Positions 54,603 through 63,120 of a DNA stretch of 64,000 nt are shown in pieces. Every line of letters begins with the position of its first letter. Position 1 is the first letter of the stretch. Source of the DNA: AP-15 sp963797115 (lineage in GTDB: Bacteria; Pseudomonadota; Alphaproteobacteria; ATCC43930; CGMCC-115725); contig CAWCOH010000001.1 in assembly GCA_963797115.1 (NCBI GenBank), positions 496,001-560,000 of the forward strand, given 5' to 3'. The notes under the pieces were generated by a model, which did no database searches, was not told the origin of the DNA, and saw nothing but the letters and a program-made list of their open reading frames with translations. The position numbers and the translations under genes are program-made.

Positions 54603-55772
54603 CTATGGTGTGGTGCTGGCCGGCTTCTTTTCGTCCTTATTCGGCAGGAATTTGCTTGCCAGGTACACGCCGTTGCTAAGGCCAATCAGTTGCAGAAAGC
54701 TGGTCGGAATTTCTGGGATCTGGAAACCATCGATCACATGTATCACGACGAATAGAGCGATCAGAACGGTAAAGAAGAGCATCTGCAGCCGGGTTACATC
54801 GATCTGATCATCCGCGGAGGCGATCAGATCACGCCAGTTCGGGGCAACTCTTTCTTTCGCGGCTTCCGGCGCGGACGGCACTGTCGGATCGCTTGCCTTG
54901 ACCTGCGATGCGAGCGTCGCGATACCGCTGATGCCGAGGAGTGCGAGCGTCCCGTCGCTGAGCGGGATTAGATTCCCGGAGAGCGCCATGACGTAGGCCG
55001 TTGCGCCGCCGATCACGAATACCCAGAGGACAATTTGGAATTGCGACAAGCTGGCGCGCCCACCGCGCGTCTCGATCATCTGCAGGCAGAGATTTGAGCC
55101 AGCAAGTCCTTTCGGCCTGAACCTTTGGAGAAACCAGGCAAGCAGAAGGATCGCGCCCAGCGCGGTGCACAGAGCTACCCATATATTGGTGACGCCGATC
55201 AACTCCACGACGTCAACCAAAGCAGCATCGCCGACACTTTCATTGGCTCGCGCCGAGATCCAGACATCGGCAACCGGAACCACGCCCAGGAATTCGCCGA
55301 CCCCGTCGCCATTGCCGGAAAGCCAGCTTCGCAGCCCGTTCGACGGAGCGTCCGGCAACTCGGGGACCCGAGCCGCCACGGTCATCTTTTGCGCATTCTG
55401 CAGATCCACGACGTGGAGGTTTGGCGTGCGCACCCATTCGCCGCTATTGGACCTCGTCCGCCAGCGAAAGTAGACGGAGAGGTTGGCGTCGGCGAGATGG
55501 GCCTTGCCGGTGCTTTCGAGAGTGATCCGGATCTGTCCCGAGCGCGGTTGCCAGTGGGTGAGCGGATCGATCGAGGCTTTTACTTGCGTGAGAAAAGGGT
55601 GAGGGCCTTCGAGGTGAGCCACCTCCCCGTGTGACCCGTTGTTCCTTGACGCCATCAACAGTGCCACCGCGATGGCCGCCGCAAGCAAGATCATCGGCAT
55701 CGGAACGTGTGGAACCGCAGCCCCGAATCTGCGGTATTTGGGAGGCGAATGCTCATTGGTTGCGATGGTCAT
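54603..55772 (-). CDS. Membrane protein of unknown function
   Basis: A 389-residue protein; start at 55772 with GGGGAG upstream. One N-terminal helix (MILLAAAIAVALLMA) is followed by a periplasmic domain of about 170 residues (LADANLSVYFRWRTRS; VPVADVWISARANESVG). Four more helices follow in the C-half (IWVALCTALGAILLLAWFL; FQIVLWVFVIGGATAYVMAL). The segment WRDLIASADDQIDVTRLQM precedes the last two helices. I do not recognise the family. It converges on the binding-protein array. A CRP-type palindrome lies 128 bases upstream of its start. Confidence 0.7.
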   Translation of the reverse strand: MTIATNEHSPPKYRRFGAAVPHVPMPMILLAAAIAVALLMASRNNGSHGEVAHLEGPHPFLTQVKASIDPLTHWQPRSGQIRITLESTGKAHLADANLSVYFRWRTRSNSGEWVRTPNLHVVDLQNAQKMTVAARVPELPDAPSNGLRSWLSGNGDGVGEFLGVVPVADVWISARANESVGDAALVDVVELIGVTNIWVALCTALGAILLLAWFLQRFRPKGLAGSNLCLQMIETRGGRASLSQFQIVLWVFVIGGATAYVMALSGNLIPLSDGTLALLGISGIATLASQVKASDPTVPSAPEAAKERVAPNWRDLIASADDQIDVTRLQMLFFTVLIALFVVIHVIDGFQIPEIPTSFLQLIGLSNGVYLASKFLPNKDEKKPASTTP

Positions 55773-56217
55773 CGTCTGCTCCCCTCCGAATGAGGTCTGC
55801 ATCCGCACCTATGGAGGACAAGAGCGGGTGATGCTCGACCTCCGTCGGCCAAACCCATAGCGGCTGTGATGCCATTTAGCACCATCTGCCGAAACTGCAT
55901 GTGAGCTGCCTCACACCCGGTCAATTTTTTGGAAAGGCTTGAGTGCTATCCTGCCCTGTCTGGATAAATGGGAACAACAGGTCGCTGATTGGCGCCGCTC
56001 AGGGACGGTTGCTTGACGCTCTTATAGTAACATGCGCTGTGGGACGGAGCAATGAGCTACAAGCCTGAATAACTTTGGCATGTAGATATTTACGCAGGCG
56101 GCGTCGAGCGTTCACTGTAGCCGCCACGACTTGGTAAACCATCATCGCCCGGTCGCTTCCTCTTTCAGCGTCTGGTGATAGGCCATTTAGAATTTTTGGA
56201 TGAAATGAGGAGGTTAG
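55773..56217. other. Divergent promoter region
   Basis: This 445-base gap separates divergent genes. It contains a TGTGA-N6-TCACA palindrome and stretches of AT-rich DNA (for example 55920-55935 and 56060-56090). No gene or RNA was recognised. AGGAGG is present just before the ATG at 56218. Confidence 0.45.
55900..55915. promoter_or_regulatory. CRP-type binding site
   Basis: An exact TGTGA-N6-TCACA palindrome (TGTGAGCTGCCTCACA). On the minus strand a TAAATG sequence lies at 55878-55873, which would place the site near -41.5 for the membrane-protein gene; the -10 match is weak. It could instead control the plus-strand beta-helix gene from a greater distance. Confidence 0.5.
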
Positions 56218-57084
56218 ATGAAGCGCAAGCGCAAGATCATGCTGCCGTCAAGCATGTCGCTAACCCTGCTAGTGATTTGCCTTTGTTCAAGCGCCGCTCA
56301 GGCACAGGCTACGCGCACCTGGGTCTCCGGCGTCGGGGATGACGCCAATCCTTGCAGTCGGACGGCGCCGTGCAAGACGTTTGCTGGAGCAATTTCGAAA
56401 ACCGCTGCCGGCGGCGAGATCGATGCGCTCGACCCGGGCGGGTACGGCGGGGTGACCATTACCAAGGCCATCACAATTGACGGCGGAGGCGGGCAGGTGG
56501 CCAGCATCCTGGTTTCAGGCACCAACGGCATTAATGTCCAAGCCGGGGTAAACGACGTCGTTACACTGCGCAACCTGCGCATAAACGGCGTCGAGGGGAC
56601 CCCAAGTGGCGGCCTGAACGGCATCCGCTATCTGTCCGGCGGCGCCTTGCACGTCGAAAATTGCTACATTTTTGGCTTCACCGGCGATGGAATAAACGTT
56701 GCTACGAGCTCCGTCGCTGCATTGTTCGTGACCGATACTTTCCTTACCAACAACGGTAACGGCATTCGGATTGCGCCAACCGCTCCCAGTGTAAAGTCAA
56801 TGTTTGTTCGGGTGCAGGCTCAGGACAATTCCGGCTTCGGATTTTACGTCAATCCTGCCGCCGGTGTAGGCGCCGGAACGGTTATCGCTGATTCGAGCGC
56901 GCTCGGAAACGGTACGGGGATCGGCGTGACCGGCGCCACGCTTTATCTCGGCAACTCCGTAATTATCCGCAATAATATCGGGGTGGCGGTCACAGGCGGT
57001 TCGGTGCTCTCGTACAAGACAAATATGATAGACGGCAATCTAGGAGGGGACGGCACGCCGTTGACCGGTATTCCGCTCAACTAG
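56218..57084 (+). CDS. Secreted right-handed beta-helix protein
   Basis: A 288-residue exported protein with a signal peptide (KRKRKIMLP, then MSLTLLVICLCSS to AQA). It starts TRTWVSGVGDDANPCSRTAP, a common entry to beta-helix repeat domains. Repeats rich in Gly, Asn, Val and Ile follow (NVQAGVNDVVTLRNLRING; GDGINVATSSVAALFVTDT; NGIRIAPTAP). Such proteins are pectate-lyase-like in fold, but no catalytic residues can be assigned here. It may bind or process polysaccharide outside the cell. The ATG has AGGAGG at short spacing. Confidence 0.82.
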   Translation: MKRKRKIMLPSSMSLTLLVICLCSSAAQAQATRTWVSGVGDDANPCSRTAPCKTFAGAISKTAAGGEIDALDPGGYGGVTITKAITIDGGGGQVASILVSGTNGINVQAGVNDVVTLRNLRINGVEGTPSGGLNGIRYLSGGALHVENCYIFGFTGDGINVATSSVAALFVTDTFLTNNGNGIRIAPTAPSVKSMFVRVQAQDNSGFGFYVNPAAGVGAGTVIADSSALGNGTGIGVTGATLYLGNSVIIRNNIGVAVTGGSVLSYKTNMIDGNLGGDGTPLTGIPLN

Positions 57085-57290
57085 GTTCTGCTCCAAAGCC
57101 GTCGATCTCGCGTCGTGCGCCGGTAGAGCCCGAGCCTCGAGCTGACTTCGCCGACCGCCGCCGCAGGGGCGACCGCGGCGATCGCGGCAATCCAAACTCA
57201 TTCGGTGGATATTACCGATCCGATTGTTTGGCGCCTGCAGATCTCGATCTGCGCGCCATCGAGAGGCTTCGCTAAAGCGGCCTCGCCGCG

Positions 57291-57818
57291 TTACTCGACG
57301 ATGCCGATGTAGGGCAGATGGCGGCATTTCTCAGCGTAGTCGATACCGTAGCCCGCGACGAACACGTCGCCGATCGAGAAGCCGACAAAATCGACCTCGA
57401 CCACGACCTCCCGGCGCTGCGGCTTGTCAAGCAACGCGCAGGTCCACAGCAGGCCGATCCCGCGCTGGCGGAGCAAGGCTGTGGCATAAGCGATGGATCG
57501 GCCGGTATCGACGATGTCGTCGACGAGCAGCACTCGCCGTCCGGCAAGGTCGGTCGGGATGTCGCCAAGAAGATGCACCTCTCCGCTGCTTATCTTGGCG
57601 AGGCCGTAGCTGCTCAGCCGCATAAACTCGATCTCGGGATGAGCCCCAGCCCGGTAGAGCGCACGGCCGAGGTCGGCGACAAAGATCGCCGCGCCCTTGA
57701 GCAGCCCGACCATGACGAAATCTTCCGGGATCGTCCGCGCGATCTCGGAGGCGAGCGCCTCGACCCGCGCGGCGATCTCTACCTCGCTGAACAGGGTGCG
57801 TATGCCACTCATCTGCAC
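57291..57818 (-). CDS. hpt: Hypoxanthine phosphoribosyltransferase
   Basis: Purine salvage enzyme of 175 residues that converts hypoxanthine (and perhaps guanine) plus PRPP to IMP/GMP. The PRPP-binding motif is VLLVDDIVDTGRS. The N-terminal FVMVGLLKGAAIFVADL and the base-recognition segment VDFVGFSIGDVFVAGYG(I)DY are typical. An ATG two codons later is an alternative start. It is divergent from the adenine deaminase gene, which would supply its hypoxanthine substrate. Confidence 0.92.
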   Translation of the reverse strand: MQMSGIRTLFSEVEIAARVEALASEIARTIPEDFVMVGLLKGAAIFVADLGRALYRAGAHPEIEFMRLSSYGLAKISSGEVHLLGDIPTDLAGRRVLLVDDIVDTGRSIAYATALLRQRGIGLLWTCALLDKPQRREVVVEVDFVGFSIGDVFVAGYGIDYAEKCRHLPYIGIVE

Positions 57819-57922
57819 CTCGCGACGTCACGGTGGGACCACCAAATTACGCCTGATGGTCACCCGCCGCTATCTCGCGGGTGGAGCGGAACACAACGGA
57901 AAATCGGCATCGGGTGGTGGTC

Positions 57923-58927
57923 ATGACGGGTTTTATCGTCGGGTTGCCGAAGGCTGAGCTGCATCTGCATATCGAGGGGACGATAGAGCCGGAGACCATG
58001 TTCCGGTTCGCCGAACGCAACCATATCGACCTGCCCTACCCCTCGGTCGAGGCGCTGCGCGCCGCCTACGAGTTTGGTGAGCTGCAGTATTTCCTCGACC
58101 TTTACTACCAGGGCATGGCCGTTCTACGCACCGAGGAAGATTTTTACGATATGACCTGGGCCTATCTGGAAAAGGCCCGCGCGCAGAACGTCGTCCACGC
58201 CGAGATCTTCTTCGACCCGCAAGGCCACACTTGCCGCGGCATCGCCTTCGAGACTGCACTCGACGGCATCTGGCGTGCGCTCGAGAACGGGCGCACGCAG
58301 CTCGGTATCAGCTCGCGGCTGATCATGTGCTTTTTGCGCGACCGCGACGCCGCCGACGCGATGGCTACGCTCGAACAGGCCGTGTCACACCGCGATCGGA
58401 TCATTGGTGTGGGTCTCGATTCGGCGGAGAGAGGCAACCCGCCCGGGAAGTTTCGAGAGGTGTTCGACCGGGCCCGTGCGCAGGGGTTCTTGACGGTCGC
58501 CCATGCCGGCGAGGAAGGCCCCGCCGGCTGTATCCGTGACGCGCTCGACCTGCTTCGCGTCTCCCGCATCGACCATGGCGTCCGTGCTCTCGATGATCCG
58601 GCACTCGTCGAGCGTCTGGTCCGCGACCGGGTGCCGCTGACCGTCTGCCCGCTGTCGAACGTTCGCCTGCGGGTGGTCGACGACATCCGCCATCACCCGT
58701 TGCGGACAATGATGGAGAAAGGTCTCTTCGTCACGGTCAACTCGGACGACCCCGCTTATTTCGGCGGCTATGTGAACGAGAACCTTGCCGCTGTGCAGCA
58801 GGGGCTCGGTCTCTCGGACGAAGACATCGCGCAGCTTGCGCGCAATTCCTTCGAGGCGGCATTCCTCACGATAGAGGAAAAGCAGTCGTTAGTGCGCCGG
58901 GTCGACGATTACGTGGCCGCAGCCTGA
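57923..58927 (+). CDS. Adenine deaminase (adenosine-deaminase-like, AAH1 type)
   Basis: Zinc amidohydrolase of 334 residues that deaminates adenine to hypoxanthine. The start LPKAELHLHIEGTIEPETMF is typical of the adenine deaminase branch; true adenosine deaminases usually read HLHLDG. Other metal and catalytic blocks are TVAHAGEEG, SRIDHGVRALDD, PLTVCPLSNVRL and NSDDPAYFGGYV. It is divergent from the HPRT gene 104 bases away; together they form an adenine-to-IMP salvage route. Confidence 0.85.
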   Translation: MTGFIVGLPKAELHLHIEGTIEPETMFRFAERNHIDLPYPSVEALRAAYEFGELQYFLDLYYQGMAVLRTEEDFYDMTWAYLEKARAQNVVHAEIFFDPQGHTCRGIAFETALDGIWRALENGRTQLGISSRLIMCFLRDRDAADAMATLEQAVSHRDRIIGVGLDSAERGNPPGKFREVFDRARAQGFLTVAHAGEEGPAGCIRDALDLLRVSRIDHGVRALDDPALVERLVRDRVPLTVCPLSNVRLRVVDDIRHHPLRTMMEKGLFVTVNSDDPAYFGGYVNENLAAVQQGLGLSDEDIAQLARNSFEAAFLTIEEKQSLVRRVDDYVAAA

Positions 58928-59109
58928 GGGGGGTTGCTCCTGTCGTCCTTGTTGCGGTCCGGAACCTGTCGTCGGGCCCGGTTGTTCGCCGGCGCGCCGG
59001 GGTTGTGCCTTGATTACGGCGCGTATGCCGACCAACATCGGCGTCGAGGGTGCCGATCGTGATCCGAGTTCCGCCAATCGTGCCGAACGGCAGGCATGGG
59101 AGGGCCGAT

Positions 59110-59655
59110 ATGGACGATAACTTCAACACCTGCCTCGCTTTTACGCTGCGCGAGGAAGGCGGGTATTCGGATGATCCGGCGGACCCCGGCGGGGCGACCA
59201 ATATGGGCATAACCCTGGCAACCTACCGCCGGTGGTCCGACGACCCCGACCTCGGCACGGTTCAGGTCCAGGACATGACCGAGCGAACCGCCAGGGCGAT
59301 CTACCGATCGCTTTACTGGAACCCGTTACGGGCCGATGCCCTGCCGGTCGGCGTCGATCTCAGTGTGTTCGATATGGGGGTCAACGCCGGCATTTGGGGA
59401 TCGGCCCGGCTGCTGCAGCGATGCCTAGGGTTTGTCGGAGAAGAAGTTGACGGCTGCATCGGCCCCGAAACTCTCGCCGCGGTAGCAAAGCACAATGCGC
59501 GAAGCCTTGTCGATGATCTGGCAGAGCGGCAGGCCGCGTATTACCGCTCGCTGAGCGACTTCCCGACTTTCGGCAGGGGTTGGCTCAACCGCACCCAAGC
59601 GCGGCGCGACGCAGCATTGGCGATGATTGCAAAGACGCAACCAACAGAGGTCTAA
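59110..59655 (+). CDS. Glycoside hydrolase family 108 muramidase (endolysin-like)
   Basis: Peptidoglycan hydrolase of 181 residues. The start at 59110 has GGGAGG upstream. The N-terminal segment LREEGGYSDDPADPGGATN carries the catalytic Glu (EGGY) of GH108. The C-terminal peptidoglycan-binding-like part includes SVFDMGVNAGIWGSARLLQR and VDGCIGPETLAAV. There is no signal peptide, so export would need a holin or phage-like route. It is not in a prophage. Similar single genes occur in alphaproteobacterial gene-transfer-agent or phage remnants. Confidence 0.82.
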   Translation: MDDNFNTCLAFTLREEGGYSDDPADPGGATNMGITLATYRRWSDDPDLGTVQVQDMTERTARAIYRSLYWNPLRADALPVGVDLSVFDMGVNAGIWGSARLLQRCLGFVGEEVDGCIGPETLAAVAKHNARSLVDDLAERQAAYYRSLSDFPTFGRGWLNRTQARRDAALAMIAKTQPTEV

Positions 59656-59699
59656 CGCGCGAAACCGTGGTCGGCGCCGCGCTGCCGACCATATAATGC

Positions 59700-61289
59700 T
59701 CAGCGTGACGCGATCAGCGGATTAGGTGGCGGCTGCTGCAATAGCAGAATGAGCAGAACGCCCAGCAGCGAAACCCAGGCGATCAGCCAGAACGCATCAA
59801 TGTAGGCCAGCACATAGGCCTCGCGGCGCACAAGATTGGCGAGCAAGCCTGTCCCTTGTGCGGCCGCGTCCCCAATTCCGGTCGTCCGTCCCGTAAATGG
59901 AATAGCAAGCTGCGAAGCCGCATGCTCGGTCGCCGGTACACCGGCGACTACATGCAATCCGATCAGGTTGGAATAAATCTGCTCGCGCACGCGCACAAAG
60001 GTCTGGATGACGGCGCCGCCGATTTCATTGCCCAGTAACCGTGCGATCTGGATCGTCGCGGCGATCGCCGCCGCTTGCGGGGGCGTGATGTTGGCGACCC
60101 CGAAAGTGATCAGCGCCGTGATGCCAAAGGCGAGTCCTACGGCCTCGATGAGCTGCGAGACCATAAAATCTGCGGTGACCCAATCGTGGGTCAGCCCAGT
60201 GTCGAGCCAGCTGCCGACAGCAATCATCGAGAAGCCGAATACCAGCAGCAAGCGGGCGTCGACGCGCTTCAGCAACAGCACCACCAGAGGGACGAGGATG
60301 AGTTGCGGCAGCGCTATCCAGTACAGTACCTCGCCGATCTGCAGTGCCCGCAACCCTTGAACGCGCGTCAGATAATCGGGCAGCACGAAGGAAGTCGCCG
60401 TGGTCCCGAATCCGTAGATCGAGATCAGCAACGCCGGCACTGCGACGTTCGGTTGAACCAATACGCGCAGCGAGATCAGCGGGTATTCGGCGCGGGCTTC
60501 GTGAACCAGAAAGGCGACGACGAGCAAGCCGCCTGCAAGCAGCAGGCCGGTCACCACCCCTGAATTGAGCCAATCGAGTCGGTTGCCCTGATCGAGCCCG
60601 GCATAGATAAGCCCGAAGCCGACACCGGCGTAGATAATGCCGGCCCAGTCGGTCCGACGAAGCAATTCGCGGTCGACCGGTCGACGCGGCAACGCGACGG
60701 CGGCGAGCAGGATCATTACCGGCGTCAGCGCCGCATTTTGCCAGAAGATCCACTCCCAACGCCCCATATCCGAATACCACCCCTCGATCGCGCCCCCGAC
60801 GTTCTGCGAGAAGACAAAGCGGAAGGCGTAGGCTGCGATGCCCCAGATCCACCATTGCGGTGCCAGACTACGCAATATGAAACCGAGAGCTGCGGGAATG
60901 AAGGCGCCGACCGCGAGCCCCCGGATCAACTGCAGGGTGATCAGAAGATTGTAGTCATGTGCAAAGGGAGGCCATAACGACGCACCCGCAAAGACGGCGC
61001 CGGTCCACACCAGCACCCGGCGGGTGCCTAGGACGGCGCTCATCCATGCTGCCGCGGGCGTAACCACCATTTGCGCAGCGAAGAAAACCGTACTGACCCA
61101 TGACCCCTCGTCGAAGCCGAGACCGAGTGCCCCGCGGATATCCGCAAGACCAACCGTGGTGAGCCGTGCATTGAGGGTGGATATGAACGCCCCGATCAGC
61201 ACAGCACCGACGCCGATGACCGGATACTTGCACTGCCCTGTCGCGGATACCGGGATTGACGCTGCTACAGTCGTCTGCGGTACGGTCAT
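59700..61289 (-). CDS. DHA2-family MFS exporter (EmrB-like), second copy
   Basis: Permease of 529 residues with 14 predicted helices. Family features include FISTLNARLTTVGLADIRG near the first helix, LQLIRGLAVGAFIPAALGF, FRFVFSQNVGGAIEGWYSDM and TPPQAAAIAATIQIARLLGN. It is only distantly similar to the EmrB at 29860. Its ATG overlaps the adaptor stop by four bases (ATGA), showing coupled translation. It probably exports hydrophobic toxic compounds with the adaptor. Confidence 0.88.
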   Translation of the reverse strand: MTVPQTTVAASIPVSATGQCKYPVIGVGAVLIGAFISTLNARLTTVGLADIRGALGLGFDEGSWVSTVFFAAQMVVTPAAAWMSAVLGTRRVLVWTGAVFAGASLWPPFAHDYNLLITLQLIRGLAVGAFIPAALGFILRSLAPQWWIWGIAAYAFRFVFSQNVGGAIEGWYSDMGRWEWIFWQNAALTPVMILLAAVALPRRPVDRELLRRTDWAGIIYAGVGFGLIYAGLDQGNRLDWLNSGVVTGLLLAGGLLVVAFLVHEARAEYPLISLRVLVQPNVAVPALLISIYGFGTTATSFVLPDYLTRVQGLRALQIGEVLYWIALPQLILVPLVVLLLKRVDARLLLVFGFSMIAVGSWLDTGLTHDWVTADFMVSQLIEAVGLAFGITALITFGVANITPPQAAAIAATIQIARLLGNEIGGAVIQTFVRVREQIYSNLIGLHVVAGVPATEHAASQLAIPFTGRTTGIGDAAAQGTGLLANLVRREAYVLAYIDAFWLIAWVSLLGVLLILLLQQPPPNPLIASR

Positions 61290-62401
61290 GGCGGCGGGGG
61301 CGCGGTGTCGGTGAGGATCGTCGCTATTACCGACATGCCCGGCCGCAATCGGCCGGCCAGCGGATTGTCGGTTCCGATCCGTAATTTGACCGGAATCCGC
61401 TGCACGACCTTGGTGAAATTGCCGGTCGCATTGTCCGGCGGCAACAAGCTGAACTGCGCACCGCTCGCCGGAGCGATGCTCTCGACCGTCGCCTTGATCA
61501 CGACCCCCGGGAACGTATCGACGCGGATTTCAGCACGCTGGCCGATGGCGACGTGGGTGAGCTGGGTTTCCTTGTAGTTCGCGAGGACCCAGACATTGTC
61601 GAGGGGCACCACCGAGATCACTTGGCTGCCGGCATGGACGTACTGTCCATCGCGCACCCCGCGCTCGCTGACCATTCCGCTCACCGGGGCGGTTATGCGG
61701 GTATACCCCAGGTTGATCTGGGCAAGATCCAGCATCGCTTGTTTTGCCTTGTAGTCGGCGCGCAACTGCATTTCCTCCGTATCGAGCACCGCCATCTGAC
61801 GTCGCTGGGCCTCGAGCGCGGACTGGTTGCGGGCCAGGGTCGCGGCAAAGCGCTCCGCGTCGGCGTTGGCCTGCTCGACCCTCTGCCGAGTGCCGAAGGT
61901 GGTCGCCAGCAACGCACGCTGGCGCTCCGCTTCGAGCCTGGTCCGCTGGACGTCAGCCTGCGTCGCGGTAATGGCGTTTTCGGCCTGGGCTACCTGCGCC
62001 TTCTGCTCAGCTTTCCGCGCTTTCAGGTTCGTGATCGCCGCCTCGGCACCGAGAACATCCGCCTCGGCCTGCGCCATCCGGGCTCGGTAGTCGTCATCCT
62101 CGATCTCGACCAGGAGATCGTCCTCTTTTACCCGCTGAAAATCATCGACCAGGACGCGGCGCACATAGCCGTCGACTTTGGCGCTCAGTGGGGTGATGTC
62201 GCCGCGGACATAGGCGTCGTCGGTGACCTGGCGGACTGACATCCCCACCCAGCGGTCCCATTGGGTCGCGAACAAGACGACGATAACCCCCGCGGCCGCC
62301 AGGACCGCCAGCTGGACAAGCGTTACTCCGGCCCACCACCGCGGCCGGGTCGTCCTTTGAGCGGGCGCGGGCGCAACCGAGGCGGCTGCCGGCTCGGACA
62401 T
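61286..62401 (-). CDS. HlyD/EmrA-family efflux adaptor, second copy
   Basis: Membrane-fusion protein of 371 residues, partner of the following permease. It has one N-terminal helix (LVQLAVLAAAGVIVVLFA), then QVTDDAYVRGDITPLSAKVD. The lipoyl-like segment DDFQRVKEDDLLVEIEDDDY and a long coiled-coil (ANADAERFAATLARNQSALE) follow. The C-terminal barrel contains GMVSERGVRDGQYVHAG and VLANYKETQLTHVAIGQ. It is the first gene of the two-gene operon; no regulator is visible next to it. Confidence 0.88.
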   Translation of the reverse strand: MSEPAAASVAPAPAQRTTRPRWWAGVTLVQLAVLAAAGVIVVLFATQWDRWVGMSVRQVTDDAYVRGDITPLSAKVDGYVRRVLVDDFQRVKEDDLLVEIEDDDYRARMAQAEADVLGAEAAITNLKARKAEQKAQVAQAENAITATQADVQRTRLEAERQRALLATTFGTRQRVEQANADAERFAATLARNQSALEAQRRQMAVLDTEEMQLRADYKAKQAMLDLAQINLGYTRITAPVSGMVSERGVRDGQYVHAGSQVISVVPLDNVWVLANYKETQLTHVAIGQRAEIRVDTFPGVVIKATVESIAPASGAQFSLLPPDNATGNFTKVVQRIPVKLRIGTDNPLAGRLRPGMSVIATILTDTAPPPP

Positions 62402-63120
62402 GTCGAACTCTCTCCTCGACAGGCAACGGCGCCCACCTTGCTAACTGCGACAAAACGCGGCTCGGCAATGATCCAGCATTTTCGCCTCAGAGACTTCCGG
62501 TGTCGACCAGGACCTGTTTTGGGGCTGTGCTGCAAGCGCCGGTATCGATCCGCGGCCGTCGTGCCCTACCACATCGAGCGCATGCTCTACCAACGCCAAG
62601 CACGGTAAGAGCCTCGCCGAGTACCGGGAATGGGTCAAAGACGAGTTGCACCCGGGGCTGCGCCCCACGCTCGACATCCCGACCCGCGAGGAAATCCTTG
62701 TGGCGCAGGCCGTCTGCGGCTACTGGCCGTTGTTGTGCGCCGACGAGATCGGCATCACGAAACAAAACCAGCTCGACCCCGAGCATCAGCGTTCCGGGGT
62801 ACTTTCCCGAAAATGGCCGTAATGATGTGATAGCAAATTGCTTGAGACGGCTGATGTCCTTTCGGGTAAGGAATGGTCCTCATTGGTATGATACTACTAT
62901 TTTTGCTGATATTCCGCTGTTCGTGTTCTTCAAAACTCCAGGGTTTCGGCGGCACAGGCGGGATGTTTGCTGTTTTTTTCCTGCATTATCAGCGAACGGT
63001 ATGGGCCGGGTCGATGCGGTTACAACCCTCACTAGATTTTTGCTGCAGATTCGCTGCAGGTGAGCGGAACGTTAATGTTTAGAACAACCATTGGGTCGTG
63101 CTGGTCCCGCTTGTGGTGGC
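62402..63120. other. Gene-poor region with a possible coding remnant
   Basis: One plus-strand frame around 62590-62810 reads like coding sequence (KSLAEYREWVKDELHPGLRP; AQAVCGYWPLLCADEIGITK), but it lacks a credible start or end and I do not recognise it. It is perhaps a remnant of a longer gene. The stretch 62820-63110 is noticeably AT-richer than the rest of the window and has no recognisable gene. No terminator was found for the gene at 63121. Confidence 0.4.
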
